DNA of 64,000 nucleotides from the NCBI RefSeq assembly GCF_001949145.1, contig NW_019091559.1:347661-411660 (forward strand). The letters are read 5' to 3'. The DNA is from Acanthaster planci. Lineage: Eukaryota; Echinodermata; Asteroidea; Valvatida; Acanthasteridae. The position numbers were made by a program, and so were the translations under genes. This document shows, piece after piece, positions 11,660 to 22,336 of the stretch. The notes below the pieces were generated by a model, which was not told where the DNA came from, did not search any database, and saw nothing but the letters and a program-made list of their open reading frames with translations. The stretch's first letter is position 1, and each line of letters begins with the position of its first letter.

Positions 11660-12980
11660 GGTAAACCTGTTTTGATAATCCCTAAACCGAAAAAAGAAAA
11701 TATAAAAAAATATATAACATTCGGTGAGGAAATATGTATCCCCAGGAAAACAGTTCAAACTTATTGTAACGATAACCGATGGTTTGAAGATGAGGTATGG
11801 CTGCAGCAGGATGAGGGAGCGTACAAGAACTCCAAATACCAAGTACGTAAGGCCAATAGAGCCGCAAAAACACGTACAAAGAGAAGTTAGAGTTGCAATT
11901 CCTTTCCTGCAACTCTAAGGAGGTGTAGAACAGAATGTGGAAGGTAATTCCATACAAAAACAAATCAACATTAGTCACAGACAACCCTGGATGTCCAGAG
12001 CACTTGAATAAGTGTTTTCATCATGAACCAGAGGCAATCCGTGCCAGATTACTCTTTGTTGATTGTAGCTCAGCTTTGAATACTATTCTACCATCTTAAC
12101 TTATTTTTATGCTGATACCGATAGGAGTATTTTTTGAACTGATCGATCACAAGTTGTCCGTATTGGTAAGAAACGCTCAAAAGCATTGTTTCTCACAGGG
12201 TTGTGTTCTTTCACCTTCACTTTATTCGTTGTTTACGTATTACCAAATCTGCCGACGATACAACGGTTACAGGACTAATTGTACGTCGTGATGAGGGTCA
12301 GCAAGCAAGTCGAGTTAAATGGTGTTCTTGAGCTAAAAATGTAGCCAAGACAACAGAAGTGATAAGTGATTTCAGGTCTGGGAATCACGATGTCTTGCCT
12401 CTTTGCAACAAGGGGGAAGAGGTGAAAAGTACGTTTGTGTTCAAATTTCTTAGTGTTTTTATATTAAATTCTTTGGGACGGGATATGAACATGTGAACTT
12501 TTGTGTCAGGAAGGCTCACCAGTGGTTGTATTTTCTTTGCTGTTTAAGAAGTCTTGGGTTAAGTAATGACATTCTCATTTTGTTTTATCGCACAGTAATT
12601 GAAAGCGTTCTTACATTGTCTGCCACCATCTAGTACGGTAACACTAATGTGCACCTGAAAAATAAACTGGCTCCTGTAGTTGGTACTGCTTCCAGGATAA
12701 CCGGTGTTAGAAAGAATCCAATCGAGATCTATAGGCAGCGAACTCTTCAGCGAGCTTGTGAAATAGCTACAGATGACTCTCATATTGTAAATGCACTTTT
12801 TTCGGATAACAAAACAAAAATACAGATCACTTGGGGGCGAACAAAGAGGATGCGTCTTTCTTTGTTTTAACACAGCTGTAAGATATCTTAAGTTAATGGG
12901 AATTTTAAATCTGCAGCAACAATTATTAGAGAGACAGCAGGTGCAGATCTCACTGGAAATTGTAAACATTTAAATGTTTG
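11660..12980 (+). mobile_element. Decayed non-LTR retrotransposon (CR1/L2-like), ORF2 remnant
   Basis: Protein similarity is spread over all three plus frames, in the order expected of an L2/CR1-type ORF2. An endonuclease-RT linker (KTVQTYCNDNRWF..., then NTYKEKLELQFLSCNS) comes first, then LFVDCSSALNTI (about 12056-12091). Next come QGCVLSPSLYSLFT (12196-12237) and the catalytic box as SADDTTVTGLI (12248-12280, usually FADD), then a KFLSVFI motif near 12445. The last part is a thumb/C-terminal segment (GTASRITGVRKNP, RTLQRACEIATDDSHI, KRMRL). Many frameshifts, stops and internal deletions make it inactive. It is a pseudogene of a mobile element, not a host gene. Confidence 0.85.
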
Positions 12981-14181
12981 CGGTTGTTCGTTGTTTAGGA
13001 GAACTGAATGATTTGAATGCTCTTTATTGTGATTTTACTCGAGTATATTTTTGTACGTAATAAAGTGTAAAGTGTATTTTTTAAGTGAGCAATCAAATGG
13101 ATTTTTACTCTGTGGTATATTAAATACTGCATAATGTAACAAGGATACTATAAAACAAAGTTCCTTTTCCGAGAGTACCAAGGTATTATTTTACAGTGAA
13201 CTTTCTCTATTTTGACATGTAGATATGAAAGCTTCTTGCATTTTCCTTGTCATTTTTCCTGTTTTTCTCACTTATGTTATACCATTCTTTACTGTGCCGT
13301 TTGCACATAAATTCATGAGCATGAATTTATGTGCCGATATGAAAGGAAATCGCTGCAAATGGTTATTGATACTAACACAGTATCTCTGAAATAGGAGCTA
13401 GAAATCTCTCACTAAAATACGTAAGTTTCAGTGTCTTTCACTTTAAGATATAGTCACATGTGACGATCAGAGTATGAAACAGATATGGCGCAGCCAAGTC
13501 TCTAACAGACCAAAGCCACAAATTAAGCCCTCTAAAATGTATGCCGACGTTTAATCCCAATTTATTATTTATCACATAACGCACGACCAAAATATATTTC
13601 AGAGTACATTTTTGTTCCTTGACAAATCAGCCAGCTCTTCAGCCGTTGCACAACACGTCCACGATTTTTAAACAGCCAAGTCAAACCACCAATTTCGACA
13701 GATGCTGAACATTTTGAATGCTGACATTGACGAAAGATTCTTTGTAATGAGTAATTTATCTCCTATGCAAATTTGCTTCTCCTAAGCAAATTTTCCAGGA
13801 CCTTCGTGCGATGGACAGTTGAACAAACATCATGGGCAAAATATATTCATATACCTTGAAGGAATATATCAGTAGGCAACCGCGTGATGTGGGCAATATT
13901 AGTCCGCCTTCGTAGCATCTAAAGATAAAAAACTGATTGCCTTGTTTTGGCTAATTGATATACTGTATTATCCACCGTTACTCCGCAATAATTTTTTCCA
14001 GTAATATAGTTTTTTGGTTTTTTATGTTCTTTAGAAACAGACTAGCACTTATATGGCAGTCCTTTTAATTTCAAACAATTGTAATTTAACAGAAAAACTC
14101 GTTTCCTTACAGGGCACTTGATGAGCATAATCTCCACATTTTTGTCAAATATCTTTTACAAAAGTCAGTCACTATAGCAAA
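12981..14181. other. Non-coding segment with one strong palindrome
   Basis: Directly follows the LINE remnant; its first bases (to about 13070, ATAAAG-rich) may be LINE 3' UTR. Apart from the palindrome at 13303-13334 nothing is recognised. Confidence 0.4.
13303..13334. repeat. 32-bp inverted repeat with 15-bp perfect arms
   Basis: GCACATAAATTCATG (13303-13317), two bases AG, then its exact reverse complement (13320-13334). Such arms are not expected by chance in 64 kb. The 2-nt spacer rules out a microRNA hairpin. Confidence 0.95.
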
Positions 14182-14405
14182 CAAAGGTGGATGGGGGAGG
14201 GGGCGACGAGGGCAGTGACCCCCAAAGAGCCCCAAGTTTGACAAGGCGATTATTAGGCCTATTTCATCACTTTCCCTTCCCAAAGTGCGTTAAGAGCCCC
14301 AAAAATACAACCTCAACCCTCAGAATGGCCACCAAAGGTTAAATAAGAAATGTAACATTGTTTGGCCCCAAAAGCCCCCCCCAAATGGTTCTGGATTTAC
14401 CCTTG
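14182..14405 (+). mobile_element. MITE-like element, copy 2 of the ~222-bp family
   Basis: Collinear with 3098-3318 through its interior. Left end CAAAGGTGGATGG followed by G-runs; right end a C-run, then AATGGTTCTGGATTTACC and CTTG, whose reverse complement (CAAGGGTAAATCCAG) matches the left end in inverted orientation. This gives imperfect terminal inverted repeats of about 15 bp. Target-site duplications were not resolved by eye. Confidence 0.65.
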
Positions 14406-15363
14406 ATTTGAAGAGGGCCCAAGCTTCTCATTTGTTCTGTTGAATTGAAAAGGTACGGCGTAAAAAACCGCAAACAAACGAACCAAACGAAGACTTTTAT
14501 CTTTTGAAACCGTGTAGTCGCACCTCCTTCAACACTGAATGTACAATATGAAAGTGAGACATTCTCAACTGTGTTTATTCATTTGTAGTAGATTTAAGTG
14601 AAGACAGTTCATTTAAATCATTTTAGTGTTCATCTGTTATGAGTTTACAAGCCCGTTCATCTTAGCCTAGATTGGGTTTTGTCTGACCGAGATATTGAAA
14701 AGGTTATGGCAACGGTCCTTGTAAACTCAGACTTGATACTGGAGCGATCGAAGTTAATAAATGTGTAGCCAAGTTCCCCATCTAAAATTGCCGAAAGAGT
14801 TTGGCGAAGCTAGAGATGAAGACAATGAAGAGGGTTTATCTCGCACGAACACCCGTACACCTGGCGGGGCAGCAACACTGCGGAAATGAAAAAACTAGCC
14901 CCGGGGACAAGGTTGTTACGAATGAAGTTGAACATGTACCCTCGATGTCATAGGGAAACATAACCCATCTTATGTTATTTAATACAAACTAGTTTTCCCT
15001 CCTCACTTATGTCTAGATGTCCCTCTTGTTGTTTTTGTCAAAGGTCGAGTTTCTCCCGTCTAGATCTATCTTTACATGGTAGGGATTACAACTCCCCCAT
15101 GGTTGGTTGAACTACACGGCAAAGGGATTGCTCTGACTGCAGCTGCTCTAGCTCGAGCACGGGGACTTGCTACAGGCAAATCTACCAAGTTTCCAGGAGC
15201 ATGTGTTTGTGTGTATTTTTCGGTTGCGCCGTATTACCCCCAGGGTACCAGACTTGCAACGAAGGCTGTTATTTCAATAACTAACTTGTCAAGGCTTCGT
15301 TTGTTTTGCATCCAAGTTTCACTGGAAAGTAAGGTAAGTTTCCGTAAAAGCCGACGGCACCGC

Positions 15364-15394
15364 TGACGTCACACATTTCACGTCACACATTTCA
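15364..15394 (+). promoter_or_regulatory. CRE followed by a duplicated ACGTCA-containing 14-mer
   Basis: TGACGTCA at 15364-15371 overlaps a perfect tandem duplication of CGTCACACATTTCA (15367-15380 and 15381-15394). The duplication adds a second CRE half-site (CGTCA) 14 bases downstream. Confidence 0.35.
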
Positions 15395-16890
15395 CAAGAA
15401 AGCTCGAGTCTCGTATCATTTGGAGTGCTTGGCAAGCCTTTCATTCTAATTTATATAACGGGTTTTGCCCTTACCCAACGTGTTATTGATAAACACTTGA
15501 AATACATCTTGCAAAAGCCTTCCATACGTCACGAAAGAATCTTTTTAATGTAGAGCCCGCTATTTTTGTAGGTAAATTAAGTTGTGCGATAATATTGGAA
15601 AGAACTAAAGGACAATTTCGCAGTGGAAATAGTTTTGATAGCTTAATTATCCCCGTTTGTTGTTATGCTTGATTGTTTGGTATACAGGGACTGTGATGAA
15701 TGCAAGATGTCCAAACAATGCTTCACCCTACATTAAAAATAATCCTGTTTAGACTTTATTGCACACCAGCATGTATAGACTTCTTCAGGAGTTTATGCAG
15801 CACTAGAATGACTTTAGTTTCATTACAATTTCAATTTTGCGTAGTTAAGACAAAGACACATATCTGTATCCGAAGCAACACTTTCCATTCCTTGGTAGCT
15901 TGCTAGCTTGGAGACCAGGGCGTATGTGTCCACTGACTTGCGTAAAGATTTTGGGGCGGCAGCGTTCCGAGTCGCTTGGACGTGCCGATAAACCAAGTCA
16001 GTCACCGGTCAACCAACAATGCTTTTACCCCTCGCTTTTAATCACAGAGGACAAAATCGCGTCAGTAAGACGCATTTATTGTCAACTGATAGCACTCTTC
16101 AACGTCAAGCGGTAATAAATGAGCAATGCTCGTCTTGTATTGCTGGGAAATAGCTGTGATTTCCTCATATCTATCTTTAGCTTTGAATAGATGAGAAGTT
16201 AGATACTGTAAATTGTTTATTAACTCGAACGGCTTCTTGTGTGATGTGCTTGTACGGTTCGACGTGGCATTATGGCGACAGTGACAAGATACTCATTGAC
16301 AGATGTTTAGTCTCCATAAGACACTGATGATGGAAAACATTGATTAGAATCTTGATGTCCGGTTTCCGGTTGTTTTGCCTGTTATTTCTGTTAAATTCTT
16401 CTCTTGTGTTTTGCTGGATGACATCCATTCTTGTCCTTTCGTTGTTTTGGTTTGCTTTGAAAGTTTACGCGCTTCTCGCTATTTGTTTCAGATATTTTGT
16501 TTTCAATTTTGTTGGTCTGTTTGAAGTGACGTGCATTTGACTTTGCTCCAGCCACATTGGTCAATAGACTTTCAGAGAGACACTGGGTTGCAATTAATAC
16601 TGAAGATTAATGATAGAAGATTTCACATCTGCAATTTGACTTACACCGCTGGACGTCATCAGCGGCCATCTTGACATAAAAACACATGCTTGAATAACGA
16701 CAGGGATTGTCTGTTGTCAACTTAAAAAATGTCAAGACCGGAAAAGAGCTGCAGGGCGAAAAAGCGGTGTTAAATCTAATTGCCTATCCAGCTATACCAA
16801 GGCACGGTAACAGATAGTGTTGCATGGACCATAAAATTAACGAAGGAATGGAGAAATTTAGCTGGGTCACTCGGAGAAGACGTTAGCATT

Positions 16891-16898
16891 TGACGTCA
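16891..16898. promoter_or_regulatory. Perfect CRE palindrome
   Basis: TGACGTCA in TTTGACGTCAATCATC. No gene start was recognised nearby, so its role is unknown. Confidence 0.25.
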
Positions 16899-17269
16899 AT
16901 CATCAGCTGCATCAGTGTAAGGAGAACGTGCGTTTAAGAGATATATATCAAGGCTGAGAAAGATTTGGGGAATATCAAAAATGTCGCCGAAGTAATGAGC
17001 ACAGACGATTGCAAAATTATCAACTCCTTGGGTATGTTTATAGTATACTAACGGAGGACAAAACGAAACAGATGGGCCACCATGATTTCCCCACGATACC
17101 TTACAAAAATATTCCAAATGTACTTACAAGCTGGAGAAAACACTTCATCAGAGATATAAGACTTCAAGGTTTTCATGGTGAAAGAAACTAGATTTATAGT
17201 AAAGATTGCGGTAACACCAGGTATTTATCTCTTCTTTGAGTATGTGTGGTTCTGAGAAGAACCGGGGAA

Positions 17270-17318
17270 TAACTCGACGTTTCGAACAGTGTACTCTGTC
17301 CGTCTTCAGGAGACTCAA
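17270..17318 (-). ncRNA. Hammerhead-ribozyme-like core, Penelope-like element trace
   Basis: On the minus strand the boxes CTGAAGA, GAAAC and GTC occur in hammerhead order. Stem II forms between GGACAG and CTGTTC (six pairs, one G-U) around the loop AGTACA. Stem I has at least CTC/GAG. Stem III is reduced to the self-complementary ACGT, as in the minimal or dimeric hammerheads described from Penelope-like retroelements. One extra base sits between CTGAAGA and stem II. No reverse transcriptase or GIY-YIG region is detectable next to it, so this would be an isolated terminal fragment. Activity is not implied. Confidence 0.45.
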
Positions 17319-17764
17319 AAGACACAAAAAATTAATCGTCGTTATTGCAATGAGAACGCAATGGAAATATCCACTGTTTCTCGCCGAATCTTTAACTATC
17401 CAACCATTCAGCAAACGTATTTGGGGTTTGACGTGAAACCGGTACCGAAAAGCTTTGCAAAGTGGATTTTTTTCTTCGACACAAAAGCCACTTGTCCTTT
17501 TAATGCAAGACTATATTATCAAATTAACACTGTACTGTTTGAAGGATTACCTTGAAATGCAAAAGAACGTCACATGAAATGTAAGGAGAGAGCTGAGGTT
17601 TCCGGGAAACCAGCTTGGTGCAGACAGCATAATGTTAACTGGCATGGTCCTACGGAGAGATCTGGTTTTTATTGGTTGATGAATACATAACTGTAGCGAT
17701 TTCTGATATTGTCCAACGTAGTTTATATCATGCTCGATAATGCAGCTCATCTATCACGAGCTGA
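17319..17764. other. Non-coding segment beside the hammerhead-like trace
   Basis: Overlapping open frames on both strands (up to 88 codons) lack recognisable domains. It may be remnant sequence of the same element. Confidence 0.35.
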
Positions 17765-17850
17765 TCCCGACAAAGTAGATAGTCGAGTGGTAAGACAGAC
17801 GTCTGCACTAGTAAGCAAGAAGTGGTGGGTTGAAATGTCACCCGTGTAAA
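17765..17850 (+). mobile_element. tRNA-derived SINE head
   Basis: A-box TAGTCGAGTGG (17780-17790) matches the pol III consensus closely. A degenerate B-box GGTTGAAATGT (17828-17838) follows at normal spacing, flanked by GTGGTGG and CACCC in the position of the T-stem. The anticodon arm is not intact. The downstream body and boundaries are unclear. Confidence 0.55.
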
Positions 17851-20354
17851 CTTATAATGTTCTCAAAACCTGTCGGACAACACTGAAAGCAACGTGTTTA
17901 TATACGTTGGAGAAGGGAAAAATGCAATAACAGGCCTGTCTATTTCGAACATGATCGAACGAGTTAAGAAGGGGCAAAATGTCTGACAATAGAGAAATGG
18001 CAGTTCAATTGATCAAAATGTAGATCGTCTCAGTGACGTTTGACACACGCCAGTTGAAAGATTCTGATGACGATACAATAAAGGTAAACATGTATCGTCT
18101 ATGACTTGACAGAATGACGGCGTTCAGGGAAAAATGAGAAGGGTAAAAGTAATGACTTTTGCAAATGTAATTCCTGAAATTTGTGCAAGACCTAGTGTAA
18201 GTTTTCATATTTTTCTGCGTTGAAAAAATTCTTGTCTTGCACAAAACAAATTTGCAAACCTTGCGTTTATATCACTCATTTGTAACGTACACAATCTCCC
18301 GAGACAATGTCACAATCATTCAAAGACAAGGAACTCACACCAAATAGGTTATCGACAAGACAACGAGGTGCGGCAGCTTGTTCCAACTATCAATATTTGA
18401 AAGGCAATCAACATGAATAAGGACATGAACACATGAGTTGGCTCTTTTTCTTCTCAATGATTCTAATTGCATATTGCAAAGCATTTCTGTAAAATCCAGT
18501 AAATCAGCCTTGGATAAACAGGCAATGGCTTAAGAAGTGGCTTGAGTCTGTACAAGTTATGTTCAACACCATGCACATAACACACACCTATTAGGCGCGG
18601 TGCGCGCGGACGTATCACGTGGCAGATATCTGGATTCAACATTCATGAAAAATGATACTCCTAAGCCGCACTTATCCCTCCGGATATTTTCCCACAAAGC
18701 TTCCAAATCTCATAGGGAGACTAGAATAGTGCGCATTTGATTTCTCGTTCTCTTGTACCATCAAGCTCATATTCAACTCTATGTTGGCTGTTTTTCGTCA
18801 GGCTTGACGCCCACCAGTCGGGATTATGTTGACAAAACCCTCCCTTTTCCTATTGGGTCATGCAATTTACAATGAAAGAGACCAGACGTTGAGTTTCCTC
18901 CTTCGGAAATGGATCTAACTGAAGCAAGCAATACCTTGGATAACTTATTTTACAGTACCGACGCCCCAAAACGAAACAAACTGCATCACCAGAAGTGATA
19001 AATTCTCTGCACCTGGCCAGACATAGATCAGGATGTTTCGTGTCTGTTGTCAAGTAGGTGACTTTGTGTGATCGATCGCAATAAATGAGAGAAAAGACAG
19101 CCGAAACCATATAGCGTTTAAGTTTTGGTATTCACAGCATGTGAATTTTTTTTACAGTCGGCAAATTACGTGTAACATCTGCAGTCGTCAGCAAAAAGTA
19201 ATCATTGTTGAAAGGCTATTTTTATTCGCAATGCAATTTGCCCACCAGCAATGTTTTTGTAGCTAAATGAGGCTAGTTCTTACGTAGCATGAAAGCAAGC
19301 AAGAACGCAGTTTTATGACGTTATATGAAATTTTGCACCCAGAATTTGCAAAGTCTCGGACATTTCGTGATGTTCAAATCACTTTTGCTTTCACGTTCGC
19401 TCAAAGCGAATAGACCAGTCTTTACTCCTCAAGATGCTTTGGTCGTAGCAAATTACACAAACAATGTCTGTATGGGTCCTCCGCAGTCAATTCTCCCCAC
19501 AGTTCACTGGAATTTATCCCATGTCTTTCAACTTTCTAAACATTGCCTGAATCTCGTCGTACCAAAGAAGTTAATCCAGATATTGTTGCATCCAAAATGA
19601 TACTTGATCAGCTTCCTTTGACACCATTTTCAAGTTCTGCAGTCACAGATATAACCGAGCACTACAGATCTTTAAACCACAGTAAACGTCCTTCTGTTCC
19701 CAACTTTTCCCGATGCATTTACAGTGGTGCTAAATACTTGCCAAAATGGTGCCGTCGAAGGTGTTCGCTCATAAAACGAAAACTTTAAAAAACATCTAAC
19801 TTTCTTTTTCACTTGAAATTAGGTACCCCATGCCACCATGCCTTCAAAGTAAGATCAAGCATAAGTGCATAATCCCTTGTGCCGAATTTGGTTGATTACC
19901 CAATTATGCTTGAACACATTTCTGTACAGGAAACCTATTGTTTGATTGTAAACAAACATTCTTGAAATGAAGTGTTTATTATGTAGTGTTATCCTATACC
20001 ACTGTATGTGCCCACAGTTTCCAACACTTTTTGGAAACAGCTAATTTTACTACTAAATCACGCTGACTTTGAAGATTGAATCTAACGTTTGTTTTGGAGT
20101 CAGTTCTTTTCAAGCATCATTCTGTGAGTACAGCAATGCATGAATTCGAAAGTTGGTGATCGGTCCTTCGTGATTCAACTGCACTGGAATCAACAGGCTC
20201 ATACAGTACGTTCGGGATGCCTTTTTAAATGCCGTACAAAATCATCAATTTACATGCACCAATTTTTTTTCAGGCAAATACTGTATGCACTGCGAGATTA
20301 CTGAATGGCATTATCATACAGATACACAGTGGTACATATTAATCGTCAGAACAA
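17851..20354. other. Non-coding segment and distal 3' side of the GPCR
   Basis: Short open frames only (for example 19325-19600 and 19543-19788, no family similarity). The part above about 19975 could be GPCR 3' UTR. Confidence 0.45.
19975..19980 (-). promoter_or_regulatory. Possible polyadenylation signal for the GPCR transcript
   Basis: AATAAA on the minus strand, about 655 bases past the receptor stop codon. It is the first canonical hexamer I noticed downstream. It would give a 3' UTR containing the (GTTT)n repeat at 20355-20396. Such hexamers are common in AT-rich DNA, so this is weak. Confidence 0.3.
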
Positions 20355-20396
20355 AAACAAACAAACAAACAAACAAACAAACAAACCTTTCACTTT
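20355..20396 (+). repeat. (AAAC)n microsatellite
   Basis: About ten uninterrupted AAAC units on the plus strand. It lies downstream of the GPCR stop codon and would read as (GTTT)n in that transcript's 3' UTR if transcription continues to the AATAAA near 19975. Confidence 0.9.
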
Positions 20397-20634
20397 GTAA
20401 AAACTAACACCTTGACACAAATTCCATTTAGTCTCTAAAGACTAAATAGTTTTGTTAGGTAATTGGACTTTTATCTGTACCTGCATTAGTGTTGGTTTTT
20501 GTAAGCATGTTCTAGGGTTTTCGCCTGCTTGGTATCTCAACAGTGTGTAATATCTATGACCTATCAATACTGACTAATTGGCAGGATATCCTTTAGCATG
20601 TAACACCAAACCAAGCTCAAAGCTGTGTTGCATT

Positions 20635-21744
20635 TCACATACTTGAGGTGATTTCGGTGTAGTTAGCCTTGCTGCTACTCATGAAGCTGTTGGAACGCAG
20701 GGTGGTCATGTTGGTGCGACGGTCGGTGGTTCTGGTGATCGTTTTCCGGCAGGAAATACATCGCATCAGCATCCTCTGGTGGGTGGTGCTCATGATAAAG
20801 ACAATCCATGGATTAAAGCAGGAATTGATCAGTGAAGCAAAAAAACGCAGCTCTATGAATGCCTGGTCCGACTCGTCAATATTCCCACAAAGGGCGTACT
20901 GATAGTACATGTTGTATACGTAGTACGGCATCCAGAATACTCCGAAGAAGATGGCAATGATAAGCACAATGATGGCCAGTCGTCTTCTAGCTCGAAATTG
21001 TTTAGCCCCTGGTTGGTTTTCACCTCGGAAGCTATCTGCACTGCGGATCAGAGTGTGGGCCATTCGCGAATAGAGCACTGTCACAATTACTAAGGGTATG
21101 ATGTAATGGCAAAGCAACTGTACGGTAACGTAGCACTTGGCAACTGGCTCGAAGTGGGGCAGGTAGATGCATAACATCCCATGGTACAATGTGGCCGTCG
21201 TGTATACCGGGACGGCTAGGACGAAGGCGAGTAACCAGACTACGCCGATTAGACAGCCAGTTTTCTTCGCCGAGCCACGAAACAAGCTACGGCCCATGTG
21301 CTGGGTGATGGCCCCATAACGCTCACAGGAGACGGCCACGATAGAGTAAATACACACCCCTTGTGCTAGCACCTGCCAGGCGCTGGACAACTTGCACAAA
21401 GCAATGCTGTTAGGGAAACAGAAAGCGACTTGGTGTTCGAGTCTTGTTGGTACGACCACCATAAGGTACATCAAGTCTCCAACCGTGACACTTATAACTA
21501 ACATATTGGGCGTGGTTCTCAATGGTCGGTTTTTAAGAATGACAATTAACAAAGCCATATTGCCCACAACCCCAGCTAAGACAACCCAGTACATGAAAAT
21601 GTTTAGAGGCGTAACTAACGCCAAGTAGTCGCGACGGTTGCAGAATTCTTCCACCAAGCTTTGATTTATACTGTCAAGGTTCATGGCACATACGTCATCA
21701 TCCATGTTTGTGGAGTTCGGTGGTTCTGTTGTAATGAAATCCAT
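20635..21744 (-). CDS. Class A (rhodopsin-like) neuropeptide GPCR, bombesin/endothelin-receptor-like
   Basis: A 369-residue plasma-membrane receptor expected to couple a peptide ligand to G proteins. Seen: an N-terminus with N-glycosylation sequons (N10-S-T, N27-Q-S), then seven hydrophobic segments beginning near residues 45, 80, 117, 163, 207, 254 and 296. Class hallmarks are N62 in TM1, D90 in TM2, C117 at the top of TM3 (likely paired with C192 in loop 2), E141-R142-Y143, W170, P217, F-W-M-P (270-273) and N311-P312. Cys329/332 could be palmitoylated. TM5 (IIPLVIVTVLYSRMAHTLI) and the RRRLA start of TM6 resemble GRP/bombesin and endothelin receptors, as does NSCFNPWIVF, where an aromatic follows position 7.53 as in NPFALY. 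The ATG at 21744 has G at -3 and +4. The in-frame GTG just before it is not a credible eukaryotic start. The coding region is a single exon. The exact ligand is unknown; CCHamide- or bombesin-type is an inference. Confidence 0.93.
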   Translation of the reverse strand: MDFITTEPPNSTNMDDDVCAMNLDSINQSLVEEFCNRRDYLALVTPLNIFMYWVVLAGVVGNMALLIVILKNRPLRTTPNMLVISVTVGDLMYLMVVVPTRLEHQVAFCFPNSIALCKLSSAWQVLAQGVCIYSIVAVSCERYGAITQHMGRSLFRGSAKKTGCLIGVVWLLAFVLAVPVYTTATLYHGMLCIYLPHFEPVAKCYVTVQLLCHYIIPLVIVTVLYSRMAHTLIRSADSFRGENQPGAKQFRARRRLAIIVLIIAIFFGVFWMPYYVYNMYYQYALCGNIDESDQAFIELRFFASLINSCFNPWIVFIMSTTHQRMLMRCISCRKTITRTTDRRTNMTTLRSNSFMSSSKANYTEITSSM

Positions 21745-21756
21745 CACTGTAGAGAA

Positions 21757-21776
21757 TCTGCAAGGAAAAAAGGATC
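21757..21776 (-). other. Probable splice acceptor ahead of the GPCR start codon
   Basis: Reading the minus strand, a pyrimidine run (CCTTTTTTCCTTGCAG) ends 13 bases before the ATG at 21744. It matches a strong 3' splice site, so the coding exon probably begins at 21757 and the 5' UTR is split by an intron with its first exon further upstream (higher coordinates). The promoter is therefore not necessarily immediately upstream of the coding sequence. Confidence 0.6.
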
Positions 21777-22336
21777 AAAGGGCAATCTCAATCAATCAAA
21801 TATATCTTTAATCTAAAATCATTGATTACGTCCATAAAAGTTTACAAACAACACGATAACGCACTTTAAAAAATGTGAAAACGTTAAACATTGAATGGTA
21901 GTAACATACACACAACGTTTAACTGCCGACACGAGAACTTCATGGTACATTACGCACGCGTTCGCCCAAGGTCACAATTTTATTGTTATTATTAAGTTTA
22001 CTGTTATTTGTACATTTATACAATATAAATTACATTGGTTCTCGCGCTATACAAATTAAGACACACGAGTATAATCATTTAAAAGATAATACGCGGGTTT
22101 ACACTAAAATCAATGTACTGAATAATCAAAACGAATGAAAAATATATATTTAAATAGCAAATATTTATGGAGCTCAATGGTTTTTCACTGTCACTGTCGA
22201 CAGCATTCGTCTTTACGGCCTTGTGGGGTCACCACGCCTTTAGTTAGGCACAGTGCAACATGCACAACAAGCACAAACTACAAACTGGCGGCGACGGAAT
22301 TTTATTTGGTTACTACTTGCAATGCAACATGCCCGT
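21777..22336. other. 5' flank of the GPCR, probably intron or upstream region
   Basis: AT-rich sequence with no credible coding potential, between the acceptor at 21757 and the 43-bp minisatellite. I see no TATA box, initiator or upstream exon that I could place with confidence. Confidence 0.5.

Larger units (their letters stand above)
14406..17269. other. Non-coding segment with two CREs
   Basis: Open frames of up to about 96 codons (for example 15076-15366) have no family similarity. CRE-type palindromes at 15364 and 16891 are listed separately. Confidence 0.45.

Noticed and set aside
21745-21747. GTG as an extra first codon of the receptor
   Set aside because: Animal genes start at ATG. 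The GTG lies just upstream of the well-placed ATG at 21744.
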